A stretch of DNA of 52,777 bases from contig NZ_CABVQC010000066.1 of NCBI RefSeq assembly GCF_902499175.1, positions 1-52,777 of the forward strand, written 5' to 3'. Both the position numbers and the translations under genes were made by a program. The notes beneath the pieces were generated by a model. It did no database searches, was not told the DNA's origin, and worked only from the letters and a program-made list of their open reading frames with translations. The stretch comes from Burkholderia aenigmatica (GTDB taxonomy: Bacteria; Pseudomonadota; Gammaproteobacteria; Burkholderiales; Burkholderiaceae). Below, piece after piece: positions 42,554-52,711 of this stretch (positions are counted from its first letter, which is position 1; each line of letters opens with the position of its first letter).

Positions 42554-45157
42554 ATGCGGACGACGTTCAGGCTGGTGCCGCCCTGGAGTGTCCGGGCCAA
42601 GCTGATCGCGACGTTTCTGCTGCTGTTCGGCATCACGCTCGCGGTCGTGGTGGTCGGCGTGCTCGGCATGCGCGCGAACCAGAACGCGCTCGACGAATAC
42701 GAAGCGAACGTCGTGCCGGAGATTGCCCGCGCGCTCGAGTTGTCGGACAAGGTCGCGCAGCTCGCCGCGGTCGCGCCGAGCATGATGCTGACCGATTCGC
42801 CAGACCTGCTTCACAACGACACCGAGCTGCTGCGCGGCCTGCTCGGCGACATCCGGCGGCTGTCGCCCGGCTTCGGCAAACAGCCTGGCCCCGCCGCGAA
42901 GGCGGGCGAACAACTTGCCGTGATCGACGATCTCGACGCGATCGACCAGGATCTCGCCCGGCTGCTGATCGTGTCAGGCCGGCAGCGGCAGCTCAAGGAG
43001 GAGTTGAGCGACCTGCGCCTCGCGAACGACCGCATCGGCGACAGCATCGCGCGCGACAAGAGTGTGATCGCGCAGCGCGCGCCGACGCTGCTCGAGATCT
43101 GGGCACGCACGGCCGGTGCGCTGCAGGCGGCGAACGCGGCGGAGCTCGGCAGCGCGGAAAGCGATAACGAGGCGCTGTGGCTGCGCGTGCGTGAACGCGG
43201 CGAAGACCGTCGCCAGCCGGCGCTTGCCGACGCGCTGCAGCGCCTCGATGGCGGCACGCGCAACGCGTTCGCGGTGCGCCGCGAGTTCTTGTCGAGCGAA
43301 GCGCAGACGGGCTATCTCGTCACGCTCCTGCGCGGCCACGCGGACCACCTGAGCGGCAAGTCGGCGCGCTACGTCGAGCGGTTGCGGCAGATCGCCAGCG
43401 AACGCAGCGACAAGGTGCGCAAGGTCGCGGTGTCCAGCCAGTCGGGCCTGTTGCTGCTGGCCGTCGCGGGCGTCGCCGTGGCGCTGCTCGGCGTCGCGTA
43501 TGCGAGCCGCATCCTGCACAAGTTGCAGGCGATGACGCGCGTGATGGCGCGACTCGCGAAAGGGATCACGTCCGACCAGATGCCGTCGACGCATCGGCCG
43601 GACGAAATCGGCGAGCTGGCGCGCGCGTTCGAGGTGTTCCGCACCAACCTGATCGAGAAAGAGCAACTGACCCAGGGGCTCGAGTCGCAGCGCCGCCTGC
43701 AGGAGTCGGTGCTCAACTCGATGAACGACGGGGTGTCCGTCCACGACACGCACGGCAGCTTGATCGCGTGGAATCCGACCTTCGCGACGCTGCTCGGGAT
43801 CGACCCGGGAGCGCTGCATGCGGGCCTGTCGCTCGCGACGCTGCGGCAGGCCATGCATCAGCCCGCGCGCTGGCGCCAGGTGTCGCGCGAGACCGCGACC
43901 CGCACGTCGGACGGCGCGCGCATTGCCGCATCGGCCGAACTGCACCTGCGCGACCATCGGACCCTCGAATTCCACTGCCAGCCGCTTCCGGACGGCGGAT
44001 GGGTGGCGGTCTGCCGCGACCTGACGAGCCGGCGCGCGGTCGAGGCAGAGTTGCGCCAGGCACAGAAGATGGACGTGCTCGGCCAGTTGACGGGCGGCGT
44101 CGCGCACGATTTCAACAACTTCCTCGTCGCGATACTCGGCAACCTGGAGCTGCTGCTGCCGCGGCTCGACGGGCAGCAGGACGCGCAGACGATGGCCGAG
44201 CGGGCGCGCCGCGCGGCCGAACGCGCGTCGCGGCTCACGCGGCGGTTACTCGCGTTCGCGCGGCGCCAGCCGCTGCAGGCCGAACGCGTGTCGGTCAGGG
44301 CGATGCTCGCGGAGATGCTCGATCTCGTCGAATACTCGGCGGGCCAGCGCGTGACCGTCGTGCTGGAGCCGGCCGCCGACGCGATGTGGGTGAACGTCGA
44401 CCGCGGCCAGCTCGAGAACGCGGTCCTCAACCTGACGCTCAACAGCGCAGCCGCGATGCCGGACGGCGGGACGCTGGCGCTGGCCGCGCGCCGCGAACCG
44501 GCGGCGGACGGTGCCGCGGCGCCGCCGGCGATCGTGCTGAGTGTCACCGACACGGGCTGCGGAATCGCGCCGGTGCTGCTCGACAAGGTGATCGAGCCGT
44601 TCTTCACGACCAAGGCGGCCGGCGAGGGGAGCGGGCTCGGGCTCAGCAGCGTCTACGGCTTCGTGCGCCAGAGCGGCGGCGATCTGCGCATTCACAGCGA
44701 GGTCGGCCAGGGAACGCGCGTCGACCTGTGGCTGCCCGAGTGCGCCGCACCCGAACGGCGCGGCGCACCGGCCGTCGTTGCGGCCGCGCCCGTTGCCGGA
44801 CAAGCCGGTGCTCGCGTGCTCGTGGTGGACGACGATCCCGAGGTGCGCGACACGGCGCTCAGCCAGTTCGCGGCGCTCGGCGCGCGGGCCGACGCGGTGG
44901 CGACCGGCGACGCGGCATTCCGCTGGCTGGCCGAGCACGGCCCCGTCACGCTCGTGCTGTCGGACATCTCGCTCGGCGCGGGCGGCAGCGGTATCGCGTT
45001 CGCGGCGCGGCTCGCCGAGCGCTGGCCGGCACAGCGCGTCGTGCTTACCTCGGGCTTGCCGCCCGAGATTCATCAGACCCATCCCGACTGGCGCGCAGAC
45101 CTGCCGTTCGTGCCGAAGCCGTTCGATCTCGCGGCACTCGCCGCGCTGCTGGGCTGA
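42554..45157 (+). CDS. Hybrid sensor histidine kinase (TorS-like sensor, PAS, HisKA, HATPase, receiver)
   Basis: 867 aa from ATG 42554. Membrane helix about 15-37, a long helical periplasmic sensor (about 38-295), second helix about 298-322 (GLLLLAVAGVAVALLGVAYA), HAMP, PAS about 380-490, HisKA with phospho-acceptor His518 (GGVAHDFNNFLVAILGN), HATPase (NAVLNLTLNSAAAMPDGG; DTGCGIAP; EGSGLGLSSVYGFV), and a C-terminal receiver with Asp804 (LVLSDISLG). The HDFNN H-box is typical of hybrid kinases. It lies 4 bp after the response regulator and 157 bp before the sugar-binding gene. Confidence 0.93.
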   Translation: MRTTFRLVPPWSVRAKLIATFLLLFGITLAVVVVGVLGMRANQNALDEYEANVVPEIARALELSDKVAQLAAVAPSMMLTDSPDLLHNDTELLRGLLGDIRRLSPGFGKQPGPAAKAGEQLAVIDDLDAIDQDLARLLIVSGRQRQLKEELSDLRLANDRIGDSIARDKSVIAQRAPTLLEIWARTAGALQAANAAELGSAESDNEALWLRVRERGEDRRQPALADALQRLDGGTRNAFAVRREFLSSEAQTGYLVTLLRGHADHLSGKSARYVERLRQIASERSDKVRKVAVSSQSGLLLLAVAGVAVALLGVAYASRILHKLQAMTRVMARLAKGITSDQMPSTHRPDEIGELARAFEVFRTNLIEKEQLTQGLESQRRLQESVLNSMNDGVSVHDTHGSLIAWNPTFATLLGIDPGALHAGLSLATLRQAMHQPARWRQVSRETATRTSDGARIAASAELHLRDHRTLEFHCQPLPDGGWVAVCRDLTSRRAVEAELRQAQKMDVLGQLTGGVAHDFNNFLVAILGNLELLLPRLDGQQDAQTMAERARRAAERASRLTRRLLAFARRQPLQAERVSVRAMLAEMLDLVEYSAGQRVTVVLEPAADAMWVNVDRGQLENAVLNLTLNSAAAMPDGGTLALAARREPAADGAAAPPAIVLSVTDTGCGIAPVLLDKVIEPFFTTKAAGEGSGLGLSSVYGFVRQSGGDLRIHSEVGQGTRVDLWLPECAAPERRGAPAVVAAAPVAGQAGARVLVVDDDPEVRDTALSQFAALGARADAVATGDAAFRWLAEHGPVTLVLSDISLGAGGSGIAFAARLAERWPAQRVVLTSGLPPEIHQTHPDWRADLPFVPKPFDLAALAALLG

Positions 45158-45314
45158 CGCGCGACGGCGATTGTTTCGATTGTTAATGGCGCGCCGCGTT
45201 TCCGAAATTTTCGATTAACCGGACTGGAGTCTCATAGACCCACGGCACCCGGCGACGCGCTCGCGACACCGCGGCGCGCGATTCGAACGATTCGAAAAAA
45301 ACTGGAGACACCGA
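45158..45314 (+). promoter_or_regulatory. Promoter/operator region of the thu-type operon
   Basis: 157 bp. It holds direct repeats TTTCGATT at 45174-45181 and 45209-45216, an inverted pair GTTAAT (45182-45187) / ATTAAC (45214-45219), the palindrome CGAAATTTTCG (45203-45213) and a doublet of ATTCGAA (45281-45287, 45290-45296). OmpR-type regulators bind direct repeats, so the TTTCGATT pair is a candidate site for the upstream response regulator. No clear -35/-10 pair found. Confidence 0.35.
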
Positions 45315-46583
45315 ATGACGAAGCTCAAGGCAGGTTTGCTGACGATGGCGCTCGCGATGACGGCTGCCACGGCCGGCGCGACGACGCTGCGGATCGCATG
45401 TGGCGCAGCCGGCGTCGACCAGGACATTTGCCAGGTCTCGGCGAAGCGCTGGGCCGAGAAGACCGGAAACGAGGTCGAATTCATCAGCATGCCAAACAAC
45501 TCGAGCGAGACGCTGGCGCTCTATCAGCAACTGCTCGGTAGCGGCTCGGACAAGATCGACGTGATGCAGATCGATACGGTCTGGCCGGGCATCCTCGCGA
45601 ACCACCTGATCGACCTGAAGCCGTACAGCAAAGGGTTCGAAAGCCAGTCGTTCCCGAGCATCGTCGCGAACGATACGGTGAACGGCAAGCTGGTCGCGAT
45701 GCCGTGGTTCATCGATACGGGGTTGCTTTACTACCGCAAGGACCTGCTCGACAAGTATCGCGCGAAAGTACCCGCAACGTGGGATGAGCTCGACGCCACC
45801 GCGCGCAGGATCCAGTCGGGCGAGCGCAGCGCAGGCAACGAAAAGGTCTGGGGCTACGTGTGGCAGGGGCGCGCGTACGAAGGGCTGACCTGCGATGCGC
45901 TCGAATGGATCAGCAGCTACAACGGCGGCACGGTGGTCGACGACAAGGGGCGCGTGACGATCGACAACCCTGGCGCGGTCAAGGCGCTCGAGCAGTCGGC
46001 GAAATGGGTCGGCACGATCAGCCCGAAGGCCGTGCTGAACTACGGCGAAGAGGAGGCCCGCGGCGTGTTCCAGGCCGGCAATGCCGTGTTCATGCGCAAT
46101 TGGCCCTACGCGTGGGCGATCGCGAATCGCACGGGCAGCCCGATCAAGGGCAAGGTCGGCATTGCGCCGCTGCCGAAGGGCGGCGCCGACGGCCGCCCGG
46201 CCGCCGCGCTGGGCGGATGGCAGCTCGCCGTGTCGCGTTACTCGCCGAACCCGAAACTGGCCGCCGATCTTGTGATGTACCTGTCGAGCGCGGAAGTGCA
46301 GAAGATGCGTGCGATCCAGGGGTCGTACAACCCGACGCTTCCGGCGCTCTATCGCGACAAGGACATCCTGCAGGCCAACCCGTTCATGGCCGACCTGCTG
46401 CCGACCTTCAGCACGGCGGTCGCGCGGCCATCGACCGTGACGGGCGCGAAGTACAACCAGGTCAGCAACCAGTTCTGGAACGCCGCGCACGACGTGCTCG
46501 CCGGCAGCGACACCGCATCGGGCGCGCTCACGCGGCTCGCGGTCGCTCTTAAACGGCTCGCGCCGGGCGGAAACTGGCACTGA
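45315..46583 (+). CDS. thuE: ThuE-type sugar ABC transporter, substrate-binding protein
   Basis: 422 aa, with GGAGA upstream of the ATG. Signal peptide MTKLKAGLLTMALAMTAATAGA/TTL. Extracellular solute-binding family 1: KTGNEVEFISMPNNSSETLALYQQLLGSGSDKIDVMQIDTVWPG, AMPWFIDTGLLYYRKDLLDKY, GNAVFMRNWPYAWAI. Gene order after it (two permeases, ATPase, ThuA, Gfo/Idh/MocA oxidoreductase) equals the thuEFGKAB trehalose/sucrose operon of Sinorhizobium meliloti. Periplasmic capture of a disaccharide is likely, trehalose first. Confidence 0.88.
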   Translation: MTKLKAGLLTMALAMTAATAGATTLRIACGAAGVDQDICQVSAKRWAEKTGNEVEFISMPNNSSETLALYQQLLGSGSDKIDVMQIDTVWPGILANHLIDLKPYSKGFESQSFPSIVANDTVNGKLVAMPWFIDTGLLYYRKDLLDKYRAKVPATWDELDATARRIQSGERSAGNEKVWGYVWQGRAYEGLTCDALEWISSYNGGTVVDDKGRVTIDNPGAVKALEQSAKWVGTISPKAVLNYGEEEARGVFQAGNAVFMRNWPYAWAIANRTGSPIKGKVGIAPLPKGGADGRPAAALGGWQLAVSRYSPNPKLAADLVMYLSSAEVQKMRAIQGSYNPTLPALYRDKDILQANPFMADLLPTFSTAVARPSTVTGAKYNQVSNQFWNAAHDVLAGSDTASGALTRLAVALKRLAPGGNWH

Positions 46584-46610
46584 GCGCCGCGGCGCGCGCT
46601 TGATCGATCG

Positions 46611-46635
46611 GGCCGGCCTTTGTAGGGTGCCGGCC
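46611..46635 (+). terminator. Intercistronic hairpin between thuE and thuF
   Basis: GGCCGGC / GCCGGCC stem with an 11-base loop, 16 bases before the thuF start. Such hairpins often trim or protect the binding-protein transcript so that it outnumbers the permeases. Confidence 0.45.
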
Positions 46636-46651
46636 TGAAAGGAGACATCGA

Positions 46652-47608
<957 letters not shown>

Positions 47609-47609
47609 C

Positions 47610-48440
47610 ATGAAGAAGCATCCGCTCGACATGGCGATCCACGGGCTGCTGTCGGCACTCGTGCTGGTGATCGCGCTGTTCCCGTTCATCTACATGATCG
47701 GCACGTCGATCAAGCATGGTGACGCGTTGTTCGATACCTCCCTCTTCCCCGCGAGCCCGTCGCTCGACAACTATCGCCAGCTGTTTCGCGACCAGCCGTT
47801 CGGCGCGTACCTGCTGAACTCGGCGCTCGTCGCGGGCGGGGCTGTCGCGCTGTCGCTCGCGGTGTCGGTGCTCGCCGCGTATGCGCTCGGCCGCGTGTCG
47901 TTCCGCGGGCGCGGGGTGCTGATGATGTGCATTCTCGGCGTGTCGATGTTTCCGCAGGTCGCGATCCTGTCGGGCCTGTTCGAGCTGGTCCGCGCGCTCG
48001 GCCTGTACGACCACCTCGGCGCACTGGTGCTGTCCGATCTGATCTTCACGCTGCCGTTCACGATCTGGATTCTCGTCACGTTCATGCGCGAGTTGCCGCG
48101 CGAGCTGGAGGAAGCGGCACTCGTCGACGGCGTCGGCGTGTTCACGCTGATCTTCCGGATCTTCCTGCCGCTGCTGCGGCCGGCGCTGGCCGCGACGTCG
48201 TTGCTCGCGTTCGTGTCGGCATGGAACGAGTTCCTGTTCGCGCTGACCTTCACGATCTCGTCGGAGCAGCGCACGGTACCCGTCGCGATCACGATGATCT
48301 CGGGCGCGAGCAGCTACGAATTGCCATGGGGAACCATCATGGCGGCGTCGGTCATCGTCACGGTGCCGCTCGTGCTGCTGGTGCTGGTGTTTCAGCGACA
48401 CATCGTCTCCGGCCTGACCGCCGGCGCGGTCAAGGGTTGA
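47610..48440 (+). CDS. thuG: ThuG-type ABC permease (MalG family)
   Basis: 276 aa, six helices. MalG features: FIYMIGTSIKHGDALFDTSLFPASPSLDNYRQLF at the start and the EAA motif EEAALVDGVGVFTLIFRIFLPLLRPALAATSLLAFVSAWNEFLFAL. Second half of the inner-membrane channel. Starts one base after the thuF stop. Confidence 0.93.
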   Translation: MKKHPLDMAIHGLLSALVLVIALFPFIYMIGTSIKHGDALFDTSLFPASPSLDNYRQLFRDQPFGAYLLNSALVAGGAVALSLAVSVLAAYALGRVSFRGRGVLMMCILGVSMFPQVAILSGLFELVRALGLYDHLGALVLSDLIFTLPFTIWILVTFMRELPRELEEAALVDGVGVFTLIFRIFLPLLRPALAATSLLAFVSAWNEFLFALTFTISSEQRTVPVAITMISGASSYELPWGTIMAASVIVTVPLVLLVLVFQRHIVSGLTAGAVKG

Positions 48441-48475
48441 CGCGTCTCGACCCGATCAGGATCAAGAGGGAAAAC

Positions 48476-49612
48476 ATGAGTCAGATCAAGTTGAACGGCC
48501 TCCACAAGCAGTTCGGCACGGCCCCCATTCTCAGCGACGTGAATCTCACGGTCGAGCCGGGCGAGTTCTGCGTATTCATCGGCCCGTCGGGCTGCGGCAA
48601 GTCGACACTGCTGCGGATCGTCGCCGGCCTCGAGGAGCAAAGCGCGGGCGACGTGTGGATCGATGGCCGATGTGTCAACACGTTCGCGCCTGCGCAGCGC
48701 GACATCGCGATGGTGTTCCAGAGCTATGCGCTCTATCCGCACATGTCCGTCTACGAAAACATGGCGTTCGGCCTACGTCACCTCCGCTTGCCGAAGGACG
48801 AGATTGACCGGAGGGTGCGGCTCGCGTCCGAGTCGCTGCGCCTCGGCGAGCTGCTCGAACGCAAACCCGGCGCACTGTCCGGCGGCCAGCGGCAGCGCGT
48901 CGCGATCGGTCGCGCGATCGTCCGAAAGCCGAAAGTGTTCCTGTTCGACGAACCGCTGTCGAACCTCGATGCGGCGCTGCGCGTGAAGACGCGCGTCGAG
49001 ATCGCGAAGCTGCACCGCAGCCTTGACAGGACCAGCATGATCTACGTGACACACGACCAGGTCGAGGCGATGACGCTCGCCGACAAGATCGTGCTGCTGC
49101 GGCCGCTCGAAGGACGCAGCGGGATCCCGAGCATCGCCCAGATCGGCACGCCGCTCGATCTGTATCACCGTCCGGCGAGCCAGTTCGTCGCCGGCTTCAT
49201 CGGCTCGCCCGCGATGAACTTCCTGCCGGCAAGCGTTGCGGCGGCAAGCCGTACCGAGGTTCGCGCGCTGGCACGCAACTACCCGCTCGACGCCAGCGTG
49301 TCCGGCGACAGCCTCGAGGCGGGCACCGGCGTGACGCTCGGCATCCGCCCCGAGCACGTACGGGTTGGCACCGGTGCGGTGACGGGGCAGGTCGCGCACG
49401 TCGAGCAGATGGGCGAACACACCTACCTGTATCTCGACACACCGCTGTGCAGCCAGCCGATCGTGGCGAAGACCGATGCCGGCGGCGCGCGGATAGGTGA
49501 CCGCCTGCGCGTCGACCTGCCGGCCGGCGCGTTGCATCTGTTTCATCCGGACGGACGCGCGGCGGCACGGACGCCGCGCGAGCCTGCCGCGCCGGCGCTC
49601 GCGATCGTCTGA
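48476..49612 (+). CDS. thuK: ThuK/UgpC-type ABC transporter ATPase
   Basis: 378 aa from ATG 48476, preceded by AAGAGGGAAAA. Walker A GPSGCGKST (about 36-44), Q-loop FQSYALYPHMSVYENMAFGL, signature LSGGQRQRVAIGRA, Walker B VFLFDEPLSNLD, H-loop YVTHDQVEAMTLADKIVLL, and a C-terminal TOBE/OB regulatory region (about 240-378, GIRPEHVRVG). It energises the ThuF-ThuG channel. Like MalK it may be a site of regulation. Confidence 0.95.
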   Translation: MSQIKLNGLHKQFGTAPILSDVNLTVEPGEFCVFIGPSGCGKSTLLRIVAGLEEQSAGDVWIDGRCVNTFAPAQRDIAMVFQSYALYPHMSVYENMAFGLRHLRLPKDEIDRRVRLASESLRLGELLERKPGALSGGQRQRVAIGRAIVRKPKVFLFDEPLSNLDAALRVKTRVEIAKLHRSLDRTSMIYVTHDQVEAMTLADKIVLLRPLEGRSGIPSIAQIGTPLDLYHRPASQFVAGFIGSPAMNFLPASVAAASRTEVRALARNYPLDASVSGDSLEAGTGVTLGIRPEHVRVGTGAVTGQVAHVEQMGEHTYLYLDTPLCSQPIVAKTDAGGARIGDRLRVDLPAGALHLFHPDGRAAARTPREPAAPALAIV

Positions 49613-49645
49613 GCGGCACGCGGCGAATCCAGCCACAGGTTTCAG

Positions 49646-49666
49646 GCGGCCACGGCGCATGGCCGC
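49646..49666. terminator. Hairpin between thuK and thuA
   Basis: GCGGCCA / TGGCCGC stem with a 7-base loop in the 91-bp gap between the transporter genes and the catabolic pair. No T-tract; more an attenuation or stability element than a strong terminator. Confidence 0.35.
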
Positions 49667-49703
49667 TGTCGAATTGGCGCCAACTCATCGATAAAGGATA
49701 GTC

Positions 49704-50513
49704 ATGCTAAACAACAAGCTTTCAGTGATCGTGTGGAACGAGTTCGAGCACGAACGGGAAAACGCGGGCGTCCGCGCGATCTACCCCGATGGCCTGCACC
49801 AGGTGATCGCCATGGCCCTCGCCGAGACGCCGGCGCTCGGACACGGCGCGTTGCCGCTCGAGATCGGCACCGCGACGCTTGACCAGCCCGAGCACGGACT
49901 CAGCGAAGCGCGTCTTGCCGCGTGCGATGTGTTGATCTGGTGGGGGCACAAGGCGCACGCGAAGGTCTCCGACGAGATCGTCGAACGCGTGCAGCGACGC
50001 GTGCTCGAAGGGATGGGCCTAATCGTGCTGCATTCAGGGCACTTCTCGAAGATCTTCCGCCGCCTGCTCGGCACGAACTGTTCGCTGAAGTGGCGCGAAG
50101 CGGCCGAGAAGGAGCGGCTGTGGGTCGTCGAACCGTCGCATCCGATCGCGGCCGGCCTCGGCGAGTATTTCGAACTGCAGCACGAGGAGATGTACGGCGA
50201 GCGCTTCGACATCCCGCAACCGGACAGCACCGTGTTCATCTCGTGGTTCGAGGGCGGCGAGGTGTTCCGTTCGGGTTGCTGCTGGGAGCGCGGCCACGGC
50301 CGGATCTTCTATTTCCGCCCCGGGCATGAAGCGTATCCGACCTATCACGACCGCAACGTGCAGCGCGTGATCGCGAACGCGGTGCAGTGGGCCGCGCCGC
50401 GCGTGAACCTCACCGACCGCTGCCCGAACTCGCCGCCGCTCGAAACGCTCAGCGAGAAGAGCCAGCAGTTCGCGCACGTCGGCATCCAGCAAAGCGCAGG
50501 AGACCTCGCATGA
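49704..50513 (+). CDS. thuA: ThuA-family sugar catabolic protein
   Basis: 269 aa, ThuA-like glutamine-amidotransferase fold: LSVIVWNEFEHERENAGVRAIYPDGLHQVIAMAL, ACDVLIWWGHKAHAKVSDEIVERVQRRVLEGMGLIVLHSGHFSKIFRRLLGTNCSLKWREA, and a late GRIFYFRPGHEAYPTYHDRNVQRVIANAVQWAAP. In rhizobia ThuA and ThuB are needed for trehalose use through 3-keto intermediates. ATG follows AAAGGATAGTC. The stop overlaps thuB by four bases. Confidence 0.92.
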   Translation: MLNNKLSVIVWNEFEHERENAGVRAIYPDGLHQVIAMALAETPALGHGALPLEIGTATLDQPEHGLSEARLAACDVLIWWGHKAHAKVSDEIVERVQRRVLEGMGLIVLHSGHFSKIFRRLLGTNCSLKWREAAEKERLWVVEPSHPIAAGLGEYFELQHEEMYGERFDIPQPDSTVFISWFEGGEVFRSGCCWERGHGRIFYFRPGHEAYPTYHDRNVQRVIANAVQWAAPRVNLTDRCPNSPPLETLSEKSQQFAHVGIQQSAGDLA

Positions 50514-51670
50514 ACGACGATTACAAGGTTGAGCTGCCGGAAGCGGCGGCGATCGCACGCGGCCGTCGCCTGCGCGTCGGCGTGATCGGGCTCGGGATCG
50601 GCCGCAAGCATATCGAAGGCTGGCGCGAGCACCCCGATGTCGACGTGGTCGCGATTGCCGATCCCGACGAGAAGCGGCTCGCAAAGGTCGGCGACACGTT
50701 CGGCATCGACGCACGCTACGCGTCGGCCGACGCGATGCTTGCAGCAGAGAAGCTCGACATCGTCAGCGTGTGCACGCCGAACAAATTCCATCGCGAGCTG
50801 ACGCTCGCCGCGTTCGACGCCGGCTGCCACGTGCTGTGCGAGAAGCCGATGGCGCTGAACGCGGACGAGGGGCGCGAGATGCTGATCGCCGCGCAGCGTG
50901 CCGGCAAGCGGCTGATGATCAATTTCTCGTACCGCTTCAGCGCGCAGTCGCGCGCGCTGAAGGCGCAGGTCGAAAGCGGCCTGTTCGGCGATTTCTATTT
51001 CGGACGTACGGTCTGGCATCGCCGGCGGGGCATGCCCGGTTTTGGTGGCTGGTTCGGCACGAAGGCGCTGGCGGGCGGCGGGCCGCTGATCGATCTCGGC
51101 GTGCATCGCCTCGATCTCGCGCTGTGGCTGATGGGCTATCCGAAGCCCGTATGGGTGATGGGCAGCACCTACGATCCGATCGCGCGTGAACTGGCCGCGC
51201 GCGCGGGCAAGACGTTCGACGTCGAGGATCTCGCGGCCGCGCTGATCCGTTTCGACAACGGCACGACGCTCGCGCTCGAGGCGTCATGGGCAACCAACAT
51301 CCAGGAAGCGGAGCTGATGGAAACCCGCCTCCTCGGCACGCGTGCCGGGTTGCTGCAGAAGAACCTGAACGAGGGCTACACGTTCGATGCGCACGTGTTC
51401 ATCGAGCAGAACGGCGCGCAATTCGACATGCGCCTGAATCCGCCCGCGGAAGGCGCGCATTCGGCGATGTACGACTACGCGGAAGCGATTCTGTGCGACG
51501 TTCCGCATCCCGCACCCGGTGAGGAAGGGCTGATCGTGATGGAAATTCTCGACGCGATCTATGCGAGCGCAGCCGCGGGCGAGCCGATCCGCATTCACGC
51601 ACCGGGACCGGCGGCCACCGACGTGCCGCCGGTGCTCGATCTCGACTCGCCGGCTGAAGTCGCGGGCTGA
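50510..51670 (+). CDS. thuB: ThuB-type Gfo/Idh/MocA oxidoreductase
   Basis: 386 aa from ATG 50510 (ATGA overlap with thuA). N-terminal Rossmann motif RVGVIGLGIGRKHIEGW; CTPNKFHRELTLAAFDAGCHVLCEKPMALNADEG with the EKP catalytic Lys; C-terminal substrate domain (GGGPLIDLGVHRLDLALWLMG). The family oxidises sugar hydroxyls with NAD(P). Co-translation with ThuA indicates joint action, probably in 3-keto-disaccharide metabolism. Confidence 0.93.
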   Translation: MNDDYKVELPEAAAIARGRRLRVGVIGLGIGRKHIEGWREHPDVDVVAIADPDEKRLAKVGDTFGIDARYASADAMLAAEKLDIVSVCTPNKFHRELTLAAFDAGCHVLCEKPMALNADEGREMLIAAQRAGKRLMINFSYRFSAQSRALKAQVESGLFGDFYFGRTVWHRRRGMPGFGGWFGTKALAGGGPLIDLGVHRLDLALWLMGYPKPVWVMGSTYDPIARELAARAGKTFDVEDLAAALIRFDNGTTLALEASWATNIQEAELMETRLLGTRAGLLQKNLNEGYTFDAHVFIEQNGAQFDMRLNPPAEGAHSAMYDYAEAILCDVPHPAPGEEGLIVMEILDAIYASAAAGEPIRIHAPGPAATDVPPVLDLDSPAEVAG

Positions 51671-51681
51671 GTTCGTGCGGG

Positions 51682-51711
51682 GCCGGCGCGCGGATCGTCC
51701 AGCGCGCCGGC
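51682..51711. terminator. Hairpin after thuB
   Basis: A perfect 10-bp stem (GCCGGCGCGC / GCGCGCCGGC) with a 10-base loop, 12 bases past the thuB stop. It could end the operon or attenuate transcription into the porin gene. Confidence 0.5.
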
Positions 51712-51805
51712 TGGCCGGCAGCATCGCGGACGACGCAGCACACACACCTATTCGATGACGCCGCGCATCGCACGCGGCGCACTGACAACGTTTGGAGACA
51801 CGTTC

Positions 51806-52711
51806 ATGATCGACGAAGCAGGCTGCGCCGTGCGCGGCCCCGCACGCACCCCGTTCAGGCTCACGCGGCTTGCTGCCGCGTTCTCGCTGGCCGTTGCGTC
51901 GGCCGCGCTGCATGCGGCGCCGGACCAGACGACGGTCGCCGCGGAGAGCGCGCCGGGCGGCCTCTCGCAGGCCACCGGCGTCGTGCCGGCCGACACGAGT
52001 GCTGTCAACGTGGCGACGCCGACGCCGTCGTCGGCCTGGAACCAGCTGACGCCGTGGACGCAGTTCCATGGCTATCTGCGGGCCGGCGTCGGCGCGAGCG
52101 ACGGCCATTCGCAGGCCTGCTTCCAGTTGCCGGGCGCACCGAGCAAATACCGGCTCGGCAACGAATGCCAGATCTACAGCGAACTGGAGATCGACCAGAC
52201 GCTGTACAAGTTTTCGAACGGCATGCAGCTGTCGGCAGTCGGCATGGCGAGCCTCGTCAACGATCTCGACCGCACGCCGACCTTCGACGGCAATCACGGA
52301 AGGATTCGCCTGCCGCAGTCGTACGTGCAGCTCACGAACTTTCCGGGGCTCGACGACATGCGCATCTGGTTCGGGCGCATCTATTACCGGCGCAACGACG
52401 TTCACATGAACGACTTCTACTACTGGAACCCGAGCGGCCTCGGCGCGGGCGTCGAGAACGTGCCGATCGGCGGCGGCCTGAAGCTCAGCTACGCGCTGTT
52501 CCGCGAGGACTACATCGATCAGCCCAACTACGCGACACGCCACGACCTGCAACTGTCGGGCGTGCACCCGAACCCCGGCGGCGAACTGCAGTTCGGGCTG
52601 TCCTACATCCCGGCCCGCGCGCCGGTGCTGAATGCCGGCGGCATGCTGCAGGACGCGCACAGCGGCTGGTCGTTCACGGTCCAGCACGTGCAGACCAACC
52701 TGCTAGTGTAG
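51806..52711 (+). CDS. LamB-like carbohydrate porin, 3'-truncated
   Basis: 301 aa from ATG 51806 (GGAGA 7 bases upstream). Signal peptide RLTRLAAAFSLAVASAALHA/APD. The body matches maltoporin: FHGYLRAGVGASDGHSQACFQLPGAPSKYRLGNECQIYSELEIDQ, MRIWFGRIYYRRNDVHMNDFYYWNPSGLGAGVENVPIGG. Maltoporins run to about 400-500 residues and end in an aromatic residue; this one stops at HVQTNLLV, in the middle of the barrel. From about 52700 the sequence turns AT-rich and loses coding character. It probably once served sugar entry for the thu transporter; a truncated barrel should not be functional. Confidence 0.8.
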   Translation: MIDEAGCAVRGPARTPFRLTRLAAAFSLAVASAALHAAPDQTTVAAESAPGGLSQATGVVPADTSAVNVATPTPSSAWNQLTPWTQFHGYLRAGVGASDGHSQACFQLPGAPSKYRLGNECQIYSELEIDQTLYKFSNGMQLSAVGMASLVNDLDRTPTFDGNHGRIRLPQSYVQLTNFPGLDDMRIWFGRIYYRRNDVHMNDFYYWNPSGLGAGVENVPIGGGLKLSYALFREDYIDQPNYATRHDLQLSGVHPNPGGELQFGLSYIPARAPVLNAGGMLQDAHSGWSFTVQHVQTNLLV

